A stretch of 45,489 bases of DNA from Ichthyophonus hoferi. Lineage: Eukaryota > Opisthokonta > Ichthyosporea > Ichthyophonida > Ichthyophonidae. The translations under genes and the position numbers were made by a program. Location of the stretch: assembly GCA_002751075.1 (NCBI GenBank), contig NAOQ01000117.1, forward strand, positions 70,377 through 115,865. The letters run 5' to 3'. Shown here one piece after another: positions 1-9,412 of the stretch (its first letter is position 1; every line of letters starts with the position of its first letter). Below the pieces are notes generated by a model that ran no database searches, had not been told where the DNA came from, and worked only from the letters and a program-made list of their open reading frames with translations.

Positions 1-99
1 CCACGATATCTCAAACCCAGTAAACTCATTCGTAACCGTTAGACTCTTGTTAAGTATAATAGGAACCTGAAAGTATAATCTAGAGCAATTAAATATTAA

Positions 100-565
100 G
101 GCAGTATATCTACATAGCTACCTGGAGGCACCAGTGTATCTAGAACAACTGCAAATGTTTATAGAGCCAGATAAACGAGGATACGTTTGTAAGCTGAGCT
201 GAAGCCTTTATGGACCTTATGCCTCTGGACTATTATGGAACAGAGCACTAGATACTTTCCCCACAATTTATATATTGTTAACCTTTAGAGACTGATCCCT
301 GCTTATACAAGTCACACGAAAAAACAGGGTTCCTGTGCATCTGCATCCATGTGGATGACATACTGATCTGTTCAGAGAATGTAAAGGACTGAGAATGGTT
401 CCTAAAGGAAATTTCCGCCAAGTATACTACAAAATCTATTGGATTACTCAACTCCTTCCTTGGTTACACCATTAGCAAGAATTCAGAGAAATACATTTTC
501 CTATCTAAACGGGGATACATCACAAAGTTAATCGAGAGCTATAATGTCGAATGTTTTCAGCTAGA
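100..565 (+). mobile_element. Ty1/copia-type pol fossil, reverse transcriptase part
   Basis: Translated pieces match the reverse transcriptase of Ty1/copia elements: a YVDD-like segment (the polymerase active-site box appears as HVDDILICSE) near 348-380, then the copia-type stretch around LGYTISKNS and the 'YI.KLIESY' motif up to about 550. The copy is clearly broken by several lesions and is a fossil. The part upstream of 100 is probably the same element but I cannot align it. A dispersed repeat follows directly, and a later part of pol reappears at about 1395. Confidence 0.6.
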
Positions 566-572
566 ACGTTTA

Positions 573-775
573 TAGATTTAATTAATTATAATTGTGTGAA
601 GTACCTATTTACTAACCTCTCCATAATTGGTTAGTATTTTTGTACATGGATCTATTAATTAATAAGGAATCATTGGATTAGCGGTACAAGACTAATTATT
701 AATAGATATGTTTTAATTAATAGCAATTAGCTTTCAAAAAGTTATGGCTATCGATTAGATCAGTAAATGGCTTTA
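573..775 (+). repeat. Dispersed repeat, copy A (nested in the copia fossil)
   Basis: This segment aligns over its whole length with the reverse complement of 5222-5440. Shared landmarks are ATTGGATTAGCGGTACAAGA and AGCTTTCA followed by a GCTATC(G/A)ATTAGAT block. It lies between two pieces of a copia fossil, so it probably inserted after that element did. It has no coding potential; the related copy B ends in a long hairpin, so the family is probably a non-autonomous foldback or MITE. Confidence 0.6.
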
Positions 776-1394
776 GATTTAACTTGGGGTTTTCATTATT
801 GAAATCTTGGGATAGACAACTTTATGGTAATCTTAAGGATTAACATTAAGTTTAACACTCATACTATTCTGATTATTCCAATGTCTTTATCTATTTCAAT
901 AAGGTACCATTTAAAGTTTACTGACTGGGATTCAGTAAAGATGGCAGAAATGGCGGAAAATATGTAATGACTAAAAAGGTATCATACAAGGACCAAATAT
1001 TATTATAAATAAACAGACGTTTTACTTGATTATATGGAAGTCCTTTATTGGCTCTTTCAAAATCGATATGCAACCAGATAAAGTACATAAAAAGAAATAT
1101 TTTAAGAGGGCGCTTCCCTTGACACCAAGGACAATTTCAAGGGGAATCCAAACAGAATAGAAGAGGAAAGTGATAAATCCTTCATTATCTTTAAAGGACA
1201 CTCAGTCTACAAACGCTATTCCTACCAAAACATTTATACCTGCCGTCGACCCATTATCTCAGCTACTCCCGTCATCATCAAGCAGTAGTTTGGACGAATC
1301 TATGCCCACCATATCTACTTCAAATGATGATATTACTAACATTGGCGACATAGAATACGATATATAAGCAACACAATGAATGGCCAACAAACAT
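776..1394. other. No clear gene; Ser-rich open segment
   Basis: AT-rich sequence between the dispersed repeat and the second copia piece. A 65-codon open stretch at 1170-1367 is rich in Ser, Thr, Pro and Asp (includes LLPSSSSSSLDE) and has no ATG at its start. It could be linker sequence of the same retroelement fossil, where such low-complexity stretches are common, or chance. I see nothing else in it. Confidence 0.3.
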
Positions 1395-1625
1395 GCCCAT
1401 TCTTGCAGAACATGCACAATCTGCAATTAATGAAAAAACACTACATCAGCCATGCAATCTAACTGCATATGCCTCCCTGATTAGGTACCATAATTGGATC
1501 AGTAAGTCAAGTAGATCCAACATCAGTTTCAGTGTTGCACTTCTTGCAAGGTACGCGTCTGGGGGAAAACGTAAGTATGAACACATTGCTGCGTTAACAA
1601 TCCCTTTTTTTTTTGGCTTCCTCAA
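1395..1625 (+). mobile_element. Ty1/copia-type pol fossil, region just before RNase H
   Basis: The translation contains a block equivalent to the copia segment linking reverse transcriptase to RNase H, normally 'YRS.IG.L.YL...RPDI.F.V..LSR....P...H..A'. Here it reads YASLIRYHNW, then SNISFSVALLARYAS and KYEHIAAL. It lies downstream of the reverse transcriptase remnant on the same strand and in the expected order, so both are probably one element split by later insertion. The copy is broken. Confidence 0.5.
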
Positions 1626-1836
1626 ACGTTTAAAACAGTGGGAGAGTGTTGTAAGATCGTTAACTCCATAATTAATTAGCTAATAAACAATATATGAAAA
1701 CACTAACATAACCTTATCAAAATAGAATTAGTTATCCCTAGTGGGTCTTTATGACCTTTCATGAGTTGTATTAGTCAATACACAATACAAATATTTTATA
1801 ATTATCTTTATTTAAGTTATTGAACCTAGTTACATT

Positions 1837-1859
1837 AGTGCTAACCTTTGGTTAGCACT
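1837..1859. repeat. Perfect 10-bp hairpin
   Basis: AGTGCTAACC and GGTTAGCACT form a perfect stem with a TTT loop. It lies just downstream of the copia fossil and upstream of the first unassigned tandem unit. It may be a transposon end; no function can be assigned. Confidence 0.5.
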
Positions 1860-1919
1860 GGCAATGAAACGCAGTGTAAAAAAAAAAAACGTCAATAATA
1901 GAGCCCTGCTTACACATAC

Positions 1920-2420
1920 ATGGTATCAATAGTCAAACAAACGCACACAAAAAATACTTTGCATTTAATTATATCTATATGTAATATACTCATCGTTATT
2001 GTAATGTCTAATCCACTACTGGCTCTCATATACAATAATCAGTGTCCAGATCGCTCGCTTGTTCGGAGCTCAGAAAACTGCTTACTAAAATTAAATAGCA
2101 GCGATAGTTGTTATTTACATCATAATTTAACACTAGCTACTGATTAATCCCATTGTACAATTTCCACATTTACAGCCAAGTGCATCGACGCATCTATCCC
2201 TCCTGAATTAGGAGAGAGATATAACTACTACAGCCAGTTACCTAGAAAGTTGGTAATGAGTCTTCAATAGAACCTCTATCACAGCAACTGACTCTTAAAG
2301 AGAGATCTGATCAAGTGACTATTACTAGCACTGGTCAAGCAATATTAACCACTACCAGTTATACAGTTGAAGATCCCATCAGCTGTGGACACTCATTAGA
2401 ATTGAGAGAGTTTCTGATAT
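1920..2420 (+). other. Unassigned gene-like unit 1 (exon-like segments)
   Basis: I do not recognise this product. An open segment from 1920 to 2147 contains an internal ATG at 2005 followed by MSNPLLALIYNNQCPD, which resembles the start of a secreted or membrane protein. An acceptor-like TTTACAG at 2168-2174 precedes a second open stretch with AKCIDASIPPELGERYNYY. A third open segment in another frame (about 2254-2440) includes SIEPLSQQLTLKERSDQVT. The frames do not join without an intron or lesion. A diverged second copy of the same layout follows at about 2450-2834, which argues that these are real gene remnants or rapidly evolving genes rather than chance. Confidence 0.3.
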
Positions 2421-2449
2421 ATATTTATATTATCATTGATGCTTAGAAA

Positions 2450-2834
2450 ATACTTGACTTGTGTCTATAATCATCATATTTTATTGTAATGTTTAGTTCT
2501 TTGTTGGCACTTGATTATAATTGTCAATGTTCAGATTTTCTATTAAAAATACTGATAATATTTTAGTTACTTTCAATAGTGATAATAACTAATACATACA
2601 CTCAGCCTTAAAACATTTTACTAATCCTTACAGTATACTATTACCACAAACGTATCCAAGTATATAAAGGTAGGAGTCTCTTCTCAATTTTTAGAAGAAT
2701 ACGTTAAAAACCCAAGAATAGAACCAGCATATACTCCTTCTCTTACATCAAATTTATTTCAATATTTTATTGAAAGCAGATCAGTGCTAAGCACTGTTTT
2801 TATTGCTAGTTCAGCAAGGAATACCTCTAAATAA
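2450..2834 (+). other. Unassigned gene-like unit 2 (tandem relative of unit 1)
   Basis: The start, ATG at 2489 with MFSSLLALDYNCQCSDF, aligns with MSNPLLALIYNNQCPDR of unit 1, and the surrounding DNA is also similar (ATTGTAATGT, then a shared TCAGAT). As in unit 1, an acceptor-like CTTACAG (about 2630) follows roughly 150 bases later. Another open stretch runs in one frame from about 2667 to its stop near 2834 and contains FLEEYVKNPRIEPAYTPSL. The first open stretch is very short, so this copy may be decayed. Function unknown. Confidence 0.3.
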
Positions 2835-3740
2835 CACGTAATTGGAGCCTCTGACATTTGTAGATAAGTCACCTAAACTACTGCAGATTGTTAGAGTTAT
2901 CATGTAGGTGCAATGCATTTGTTCTTTTGTTGGCAAAAATTATTGATTATGATGTTTATATATAGAGTATATTATATTCAAAACATTAAAATACTAGGAA
3001 CGTATTGCATATCCATAATAATACCCCAGAGATAATGTGACAATCATTGCTGTATTGTTATATCAAGTCATATTTTATGCAAGTAGTAATGTATGGTATC
3101 AACGGATTTTTCTGGTTATATGCTGAATTATCTCAACCCCTATATGTACATTATCTAACAATTTCTTAGGTCTTTGTAAACTATCTATTCTGTGTATAAG
3201 CATTGTATCTCTGTGTTAAGATACAGATAGAATAAAATACCAACTGCTAGTTTAAACTTAATAAAGTATTTTACCAAAACATGAGATGTTTTCAAAAAAA
3301 AAAAATATACTTATAGGGTCTGAAATACTTCAATAGTTTATTTTACCAGTTTTTTGACCATCTAAACTATTTGGGTTTTTAGTTTATATTTTCTATAATG
3401 CAATGATTAGTAAAGATTTATATGATTTTTCTATAAATGATTTTAAACTAATTTAATGACTTTCAAAAATGCATAGTATGGAATTATTCAATGGTTATTC
3501 AATAAATATACATTGTACTAAATTATGAAATGACTAGAAGCTGTTCTTGACTAGTCCTAGTGCCCTAGTTATATAAGAGTTATAAGCAGAATACTGATTC
3601 CAGTTAGTCATACAATTACATACTTATATATCAGCTGGTCCATTTAAACATGGTGCATTTTTTTTAAAAAATTGTTTGATCAATTCACTTAAAACAAAGG
3701 TCGGCGCTTTCTAAGCTACCTTAGGGTAATGCTATTAGAG
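2835..3740. other. AT-rich stretch, nothing recognised
   Basis: No reading frame with recognisable domains, no tRNA-like fold and no clear repeat. A weak imperfect inverted repeat around 3187-3236 (TATTCTGTGTAT against ATACAGATAGAATA) is the only structure seen. Confidence 0.4.
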
Positions 3741-3750
3741 CTAATGATGC

Positions 3751-4980
3751 ATGATGACGCACCTGCCAATGAAATTACTTTTATTTGAAAGTATTTACCA
3801 CCACCTTTATATTCATTCTAGTGTAATTGATCCCCTTTCCATATTAGGGTTTTCATCCTGTTCGACTGATAGTATAGAATATAGGCCTCTTACTTTCCCT
3901 TCACACGCAATCAACAGAATCATCTTTATCAAAGACCTCAACCAAGTGGTGGTAGCTGGAATAAATGTTAGCTCTCTTAGCTCTCTTAAAACAGAATCTC
4001 ATGAACAGGGAGGGGATCTGGGCTAATAATTAGATTCACATAATTTATTCATTACTTTTATGAAATACCGAGTAGCCAACATCGTACTACACTGTTTGAT
4101 TGATTAATTTTATTCAGCTTTTATTACTTGGAGTTAAAGCTCAATAGACAATCAGCGGTACAGTACTTATAATTAGATATTTTTATCCCATAAATTTTAT
4201 TTCGGTATAATTAGATTCATATGCCGATTGGTCCGAGGCACAGTCATGAGGTAATAATTTTACCAAGCCAATGCTTATTCAAAATCCTGACCTATCCATA
4301 ATTGAGTATGCCGACAGATCAGTAGATAAGCGGGAAACTATATAATGCCATCTCAGTTCACTAGTATCGACCAAAAAAATGGTTTAATAAAATCCTTTTT
4401 ACTTCTTAGTATGAGCCTTCATCTAAGACCGTCCTTTGGTCCGCGAGCGAAAGAAAGAAAACCTATGTTGTTCTTATTGCATAGTGAGCCACGCAGTCAA
4501 TTATTCTAACAGGGTTATATATTACGGCCCAGCCACCCTGCCTCACTTCCACTGTAGCTGCATCTATTCACGCTACAGCTCACGTAACTATTGATAATCA
4601 ATCAATCGAAGGCACATTTTCAGCTCAATATTCTGCATCAAAATGTATGTACAGCTGGAGGGGGAGGACACTTTCTTTAATGCCCGTCTGTCCATCCCAG
4701 CTCCTGAAGGAATTGCAAGTTTATAGCTTCATAATCTTATTACATTAGCACAGCGTATCATATCCAGGTGAAAAATTATGCCTTACCATCCCTATTAAAA
4801 CTGGATATGTCAATGTTTAATCTACGCCTTTCCACAAATACAAGACCCCACTATGCGCAAAACTGATCTTTTGGTGATAAGCAAAGTTTCTCTGTTTTTA
4901 CCAAAAAATTTGAGTTTATAGACCCCACCACTCTTATAGTCGAATATAAGGCCTCCCCTCCCACCCCAGGTATTTGAACA
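3751..4980 (+). other. Exon-like segments of an unrecognised, possibly extracellular protein
   Basis: Several plus-strand stretches look coding but could not be joined. The first (3751-4026) contains AINRIIFIKDLNQVVVAG, which recalls the first blade of a sema/plexin propeller ('IN.+.....N.+.VGA.N.L'). The second, after an acceptor-like TTCTTAG near 4409, contains SSKTVLWSASERKKTYVVLI. The third, after AACAG near 4513, contains HVTIDNQSIEGTFSAQYSAS followed by closely spaced cysteines. The last (about 4910-4975) contains FEFIDPTTLIVEYKASPP. Several end at stops without obvious donors, so this may be a decayed gene. The sema/plexin relation is a weak guess. Confidence 0.25.
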
Positions 4981-5130
4981 GGTTATATATATGTAAAATC
5001 ATATATACTCTTAAACGTCAACATAAAGCAAGTAACTTAAAGATTTATACTTTAAGAATAATATTGAATCTACAATTAAACTTTGATTTTTAAAAAGATT
5101 ATAAAAATGAATTGACAGGAATAAAAGTCA

Positions 5131-5440
5131 TTAAATAGTAATTAGCTTTCACGAAGTCAAGAAATCATGGCCCTTGATTAAATCGTGATTACCAAAAGGC
5201 TTTTAAGGCACAGGCTTAAAAGCCTTTTGGTAATCACGATCTAATTGATAGCCATAATCTATCGACTTTGTGAAAGCTAATTACTATTAATTAGAACATA
5301 CCTATTAATAGTCTTGTACCGCTAATCCAATGATCTTTAACTGATTAATTGATTAATAATTCTCAGATCAATTATACTAACCAATCAGTGAAAGCTTAGC
5401 AACTAGGTAATTTACACAAGATAATTAATTAATCTAAACT
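5131..5440 (-). repeat. Foldback repeat, copy B, with 77-bp hairpin
   Basis: Positions 5131-5207 and 5214-5290 are near-perfect reverse complements separated by a 6-base loop. The inner stem CGTGATTACCAAAAGGCTTT is exact; the outer part differs at a few sites. The tail 5291-5440 is shared, inverted, with 573-775, so it belongs to the same element. No coding sequence. This looks like a non-autonomous foldback or MITE. Confidence 0.7.
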
Positions 5441-5462
5441 CTACCAGCTTAATATAACAACA

Positions 5463-5977
5463 GTTGGGTTATTTGTGTTTGTAGATTCCCCTCAGACGTC
5501 AGAAAAGATGCGAATCGCTGGAGAATTTCTCTTCCAGCCTGTTTTGAAACGAATTATTTGATGTCAAATTGTAGATGCCTTGTTTCTGACAACTTTTTCA
5601 GCTTTTACAAGCAGCCTAAGAACATGCTGCTCATCTCGTTTTAGTGGGACTTGGCATGGTAGGGCTCAATAAGATACTGAGACACCACTGGGGTTTGCTT
5701 GCTGTCAAACTTTCCCTACCATGCCAAGTCCCACTCCAACGAGATGAGGAGCACGTTTTAGGGCGTTTGCCAGGTTTAAAAAACTGATTTGCGGGGTCCA
5801 ATCTAGTATTACACGATTCACAACTGCACATAAAAGCTGCAGAGAAGATGTCAGAAACAAGGTATCTACAATGTGACGTCAAATAATTCGTTTCAACACA
5901 GACTGGATGAGGAACTCTCCAGCAATTCCCATCTTTCCTGACATTTGGGGAGAATCTAAAAATACAAATAACTCAAC
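5463..5977. mobile_element. Foldback element with THAP-like coding arms
   Basis: A large inverted repeat. The outer arms (about 5463-5596 and 5845-5977) and inner arms (about 5618-5664 and 5713-5755) pair around a 48-base loop; the innermost 21 bases of each arm are exact. The right arm has about 65 bases the left lacks. Both arms are open in the matching frame: RFPSDVRKDANRW...CLVSDNF on plus and RFSPNVRKDGNCW...YLVSDIF on minus. The FP-D-R-W spacing and the terminal 'CxSxxF' recall the second half of a THAP zinc finger, as found in P-element-type transposases, although the final C-x2-H pair is degraded and the first cysteines are missing. Probably an inverted duplication of one transposase exon. 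Confidence 0.5.
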
Positions 5978-6600
5978 TACCTCCAACAAACCTATCTATT
6001 AATTTCCAATGGTTTGTCACATATCAAGATTGCCCATTATGGTAGACTCTTTAATATTAGAGATAACTTGAGTCAATGTGCTACCATTGCATATGATCTG
6101 AGAGCATGATCTTTAACACTTTGAAGAAATATCTTGGTGAATTCGCCAGCATTTTTTGGCCTCCACTATACTGTACCCATTAACCAATTAAACATTTGAC
6201 TATATTAGACATGCTTTAGTCAAAAGTTGCAGTTTACAGTATAGTACAACATCTCTTGATAGTGGGCTCAACGCTGCTATCAGTGTTTAATTTAAGAGAG
6301 CTGCAGGTATATGCAAATATGTACCTGGAGGTGGATATCTATTGATGTTGTAACAATTTTAAGTCATGGATTATATAATATAAGTATAGAGAAATACATC
6401 ATGATTTGTCTAATTTTAATTTATAACGGTATTCAACTCCAACTTATCAAACTAACACACTTATATTTAACTTCAAAAACTGAGCATTGTTCCAATTCAA
6501 AAAAATTATCAATTAATAGTTGGAATTTTTATTGGAAAATAGAAATAAATACTGATTTGAATTACATTTTTGAAAAATTTCACAACTGTATATGTACATT
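5978..6600. other. Intergenic, nothing recognised
   Basis: AT-rich sequence between the foldback and the 3' end of MSRA. The 100-codon open stretch at 6311-6613 is rich in Ile, Tyr, Asn and Lys and looks like chance in AT-rich DNA. Part of this region should be the MSRA 3' UTR. Confidence 0.5.
6528..6533 (-). terminator. Possible poly(A) signal of MSRA
   Basis: TTTATT on plus is AATAAA on minus, about 92 bases past the MSRA stop codon. Position and sequence fit a cleavage signal, but this hexamer is frequent in AT-rich DNA. Confidence 0.35.
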
Positions 6601-6624
6601 GACTTATCAATAAGTAACGTAATT

Positions 6625-8728
6625 TCATGCAGAGACTTTAGTTGCATACTGCTTCATTTTGGCACCAAGACCCATAGGGCAAGTTACTCCAGTGCCCTTT
6701 AGACCACAATAGCCCTCAGGGTTCTTAGCCAGGTACTGTTGGTGATACTCCTCTGCATAGAAGAATTCTGGAGCCTCACGAACTTCAGTAGTGATCTTAC
6801 CATAGCCACCTGCAGTTAGTCGTACCTGTGGATATATATGTATATAGTGGTAGAGAAGAAGATGGGTGATTAGCGTGGATTGTTGAGAGCGGATATAAGC
6901 ATAACAAGAGCACAAATAGTGGTTAGAAAAGACTAAAAGATATGAAAACATGAAAAAAATGTATATAAGCACAATTTCGGGTGAATGGACGTATATATAT
7001 ATATATATATATATAATGCCTGCATGAGTACAAAGGAATAGGAAATTGAGATCTCGTGATAAGTGGCTATATATTGCTACCTATACACATTAATGCATAG
7101 CAGGCATGTATTTATATTTAGAATTGTTTTGTCTCTTGTGCAATAATTATAAATATATAGATATCAAAAAATTTAAATTACATAATGAAAACCCTGGGAT
7201 AAATAAGTGAAAGGTTTGTTGTCCCTTTAATAAAGTAATATGATGGAAGGAACAACATAAAAAGAATAACTGCTTATGCAAGGTATACACGCCAGTGTCA
7301 TTTATACCATTCTAACAAGCATATTACATATAATGCTGTTACCTGGTATTCTTCCAGAGACGCCTCAGCAATAGTTTTCTGCTCCGGGGAGGAATAGTAA
7401 ATGGCAGAACGGTATTGTGTGCCAATATCTCCATGTTGTTTGTTACCTTGAGTTGGATCATGATTCTCCCAAAATACTGCATATAGGGGATGGGGAAGGT
7501 GTTTGTTACAATATGTCGTGGAAATGGATTAACGGCCTGAATTACAAATAATTATGGCTGGAAATATGTATGGTAAAGACTTGCATTTAATAAAGTGGGT
7601 TAAGGCAAAAACCAACCCATATCCTCAATGCTTCCTACTTATGCATACATTCAAATATATAAGAGAGCTATTCACGAGCACTACTCACTACCGCAAAACA
7701 CCAAAACATCATGTCATTCAGTCCTTATACACCCCCTTAGTATTATGCAATAATAACTTTCCTATATGTATGCCTTAACATTTTTAGGGATAGTTTTGAT
7801 GAATATCACAATCAATGTGACACTACAATAACAAAAGGCTTTACCTAATAATACTTTTTTTTTCAATACCCCTTGCAACAGTCAAAGCACAGGCTTAAGT
7901 ATAGATAAAGCAACATACCTTTCAGTAAATCCTCAAAGGAGATCTTTTTAGGATCGTATACCACTAATACTACCTCCGTATGTGCTGTCTTAGAAGTACA
8001 AACCTGTTGGTGAAATACACTACATAATTTGAAAAAAAAAAAATGAAAAAAAACATATCATTCTAGCGTCCTCTTTCATCTATAAGTCTATAATCCTGTT
8101 AACCATTTCATTCAATCTCCTTATATATATTTTTGCGTATCTCCTCCCTGTATTACTTTCTTGTATATTCTCCATCCACACGTTGCTTACTTCCTTTGTT
8201 TATAATGAAGATCCCACGCATAAAGTCATCAACAAAATATGAACGAACTAGAAACTAAAAATATATATATATATCATAAAAAATATATCCAAATGTGTAA
8301 GGAGTGAAAGGACATTGCCTCTCTGAAGGACTCCTATAAACTAAAACCCCGGGTACATGCAAGACTAAAAGTGGTGTAATATAAAAGAACATGCCGTAGT
8401 CTGGAATAAGGTCAGGCATACATGAAGGGAAAGTAAAGGGTGAACTTGTTTACAAGAAAGATGGTCTCGATCTAACGCAAACCATTACCTCTTTATAAGT
8501 AGGGTTAGCTGTGAAGCCTCCTGAAAATCCGACCGCGGTGGTGTATACTCCTTCTTGCTGCCAAAACTTCCTCTCGGCACCCCAGAAGCATCCCATACCC
8601 AAAACAACCTGCTCTAATCCCTCAGGGAAGGGAGGAGAGATGGATCGGTCGGCGAACACATAATGACGTGCTGGAACAGGCATCTTTTCCTTCCTATCGG
8701 AAGCTACTACACTCTGTGAAGCTGACAT
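6625..8728 (-). CDS. MSRA: Peptide methionine-S-sulfoxide reductase (MsrA)
   Basis: Reduces methionine S-sulfoxide in proteins and free methionine, using thioredoxin to recycle the enzyme. Four minus-strand exons join with matching phases: 8728-8489, 8003-7919, 7476-7343 and 6825-6625, giving 219 aa. The catalytic motif GCFWGAE places the nucleophile at Cys47; resolving cysteines are Cys193 (EGYCG) and Cys202 (TCPMG). The 146-residue and 9-residue spacings equal those of human MSRA. Other family blocks are [30 protein letters not shown] and [11 protein letters not shown] chose the ATG at 8728; an in-frame ATG at 8815 lies upstream of a TATA-like box, so it is probably not transcribed. The leader is not a clear mitochondrial signal. 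All introns have GT-AG ends. Divergent neighbour is WDR44. Confidence 0.95.
6992..7015. repeat. (TA)n microsatellite in MSRA intron 3
   Basis: A run of about 12 TA units inside the last intron of MSRA. Similar short TA runs occur elsewhere, for example in WDR44 introns. Confidence 0.9.
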
Positions 8729-9412
8729 GATGCTGGTTTTGTAAACAAAGTTCAAGCATTCAGCTTTTATACAATTTACACCTGACTCGGATACAATTTT
8801 TTTATCGCATGCCAATCATGAAATGCCAGTTTAAATTATTGTACAATGGGATGGTGTTGCTCTTGCTCTGTCTTGACCAATCAAATAATATAGCAAGTCA
8901 TGATATAATATAATCTGTCTATTGGTTTCAGATCACGCCATAAATAGCTTATAAGCGTTATTATTATTATATCTTATTGGTTATTTAAAATGGACATCTT
9001 AAATGGAATTTTAAGACTCAACATTATTATTGGTTCTTAAAATATGTTAATCTACGATCGAATTACCATATTAGTCCGACAAAATAATGATTTTATAAGC
9101 CAAGTTTCGGTTTGATCCCCAAAGTATGCCAGGTATTTTCACATTTAGCATAGTTATAAATAAAGTAGGATATAGTCGCTAAGGCAAAGATTGTGTTTGC
9201 GCTTTGTTTTTAGCAGTGGAAGGAGTATTAGCGTGGTTTAATTTGTTTATATATTATAGGTTCAAGGTTAACTACATCTCTTGTACAAAGAAAATCTATC
9301 TATTAGGCAACATTACCTTTGCCTTCCAAATACATGCATCTCTATTGCTTTATTCGCCATCAATATAACCATTGCCGAGAGCCTGTTGACAAAACAGCAC
9401 TAGTCGAAGAGA
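8729..9412. promoter_or_regulatory. Bidirectional promoter region MSRA / WDR44
   Basis: The two genes are divergent with only 684 bases between their start codons. The interval holds four CCAAT boxes, in either orientation: CCAAT at 8877-8881, and ATTGG at 8921-8925, 8976-8980 and 9029-9033. Spacings are 44, 55 and 53 bases. Multiple CCAAT boxes are typical NF-Y sites in bidirectional animal promoters; binding here is inferred. No CpG-rich stretch is seen. Confidence 0.55.
8764..8771 (-). promoter_or_regulatory. TATA-like box upstream of MSRA
   Basis: The minus strand reads TATAAAAG, 36-43 bases before the chosen MSRA ATG at 8728. Transcription would then begin only a few bases before that ATG, with a very short leader. 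This supports 8728 over the upstream ATG at 8815. Confidence 0.45.

Noticed and set aside
6311-6613. 100-codon ORF near the MSRA 3' end
   Set aside because: Low-complexity, AT-driven composition, and it overlaps the probable MSRA 3' UTR.
8729-8815. Upstream in-frame ATG of MSRA (MACDKK...)
   Set aside because: A TATA-like box lies between it and the ATG at 8728, and the extra residues do not resemble the family or a clear targeting signal.
9060-9130. Possible tRNA T-arm (GGTTTGATCCC)
   Set aside because: No matching D-arm, anticodon stem or acceptor stem could be folded around it.
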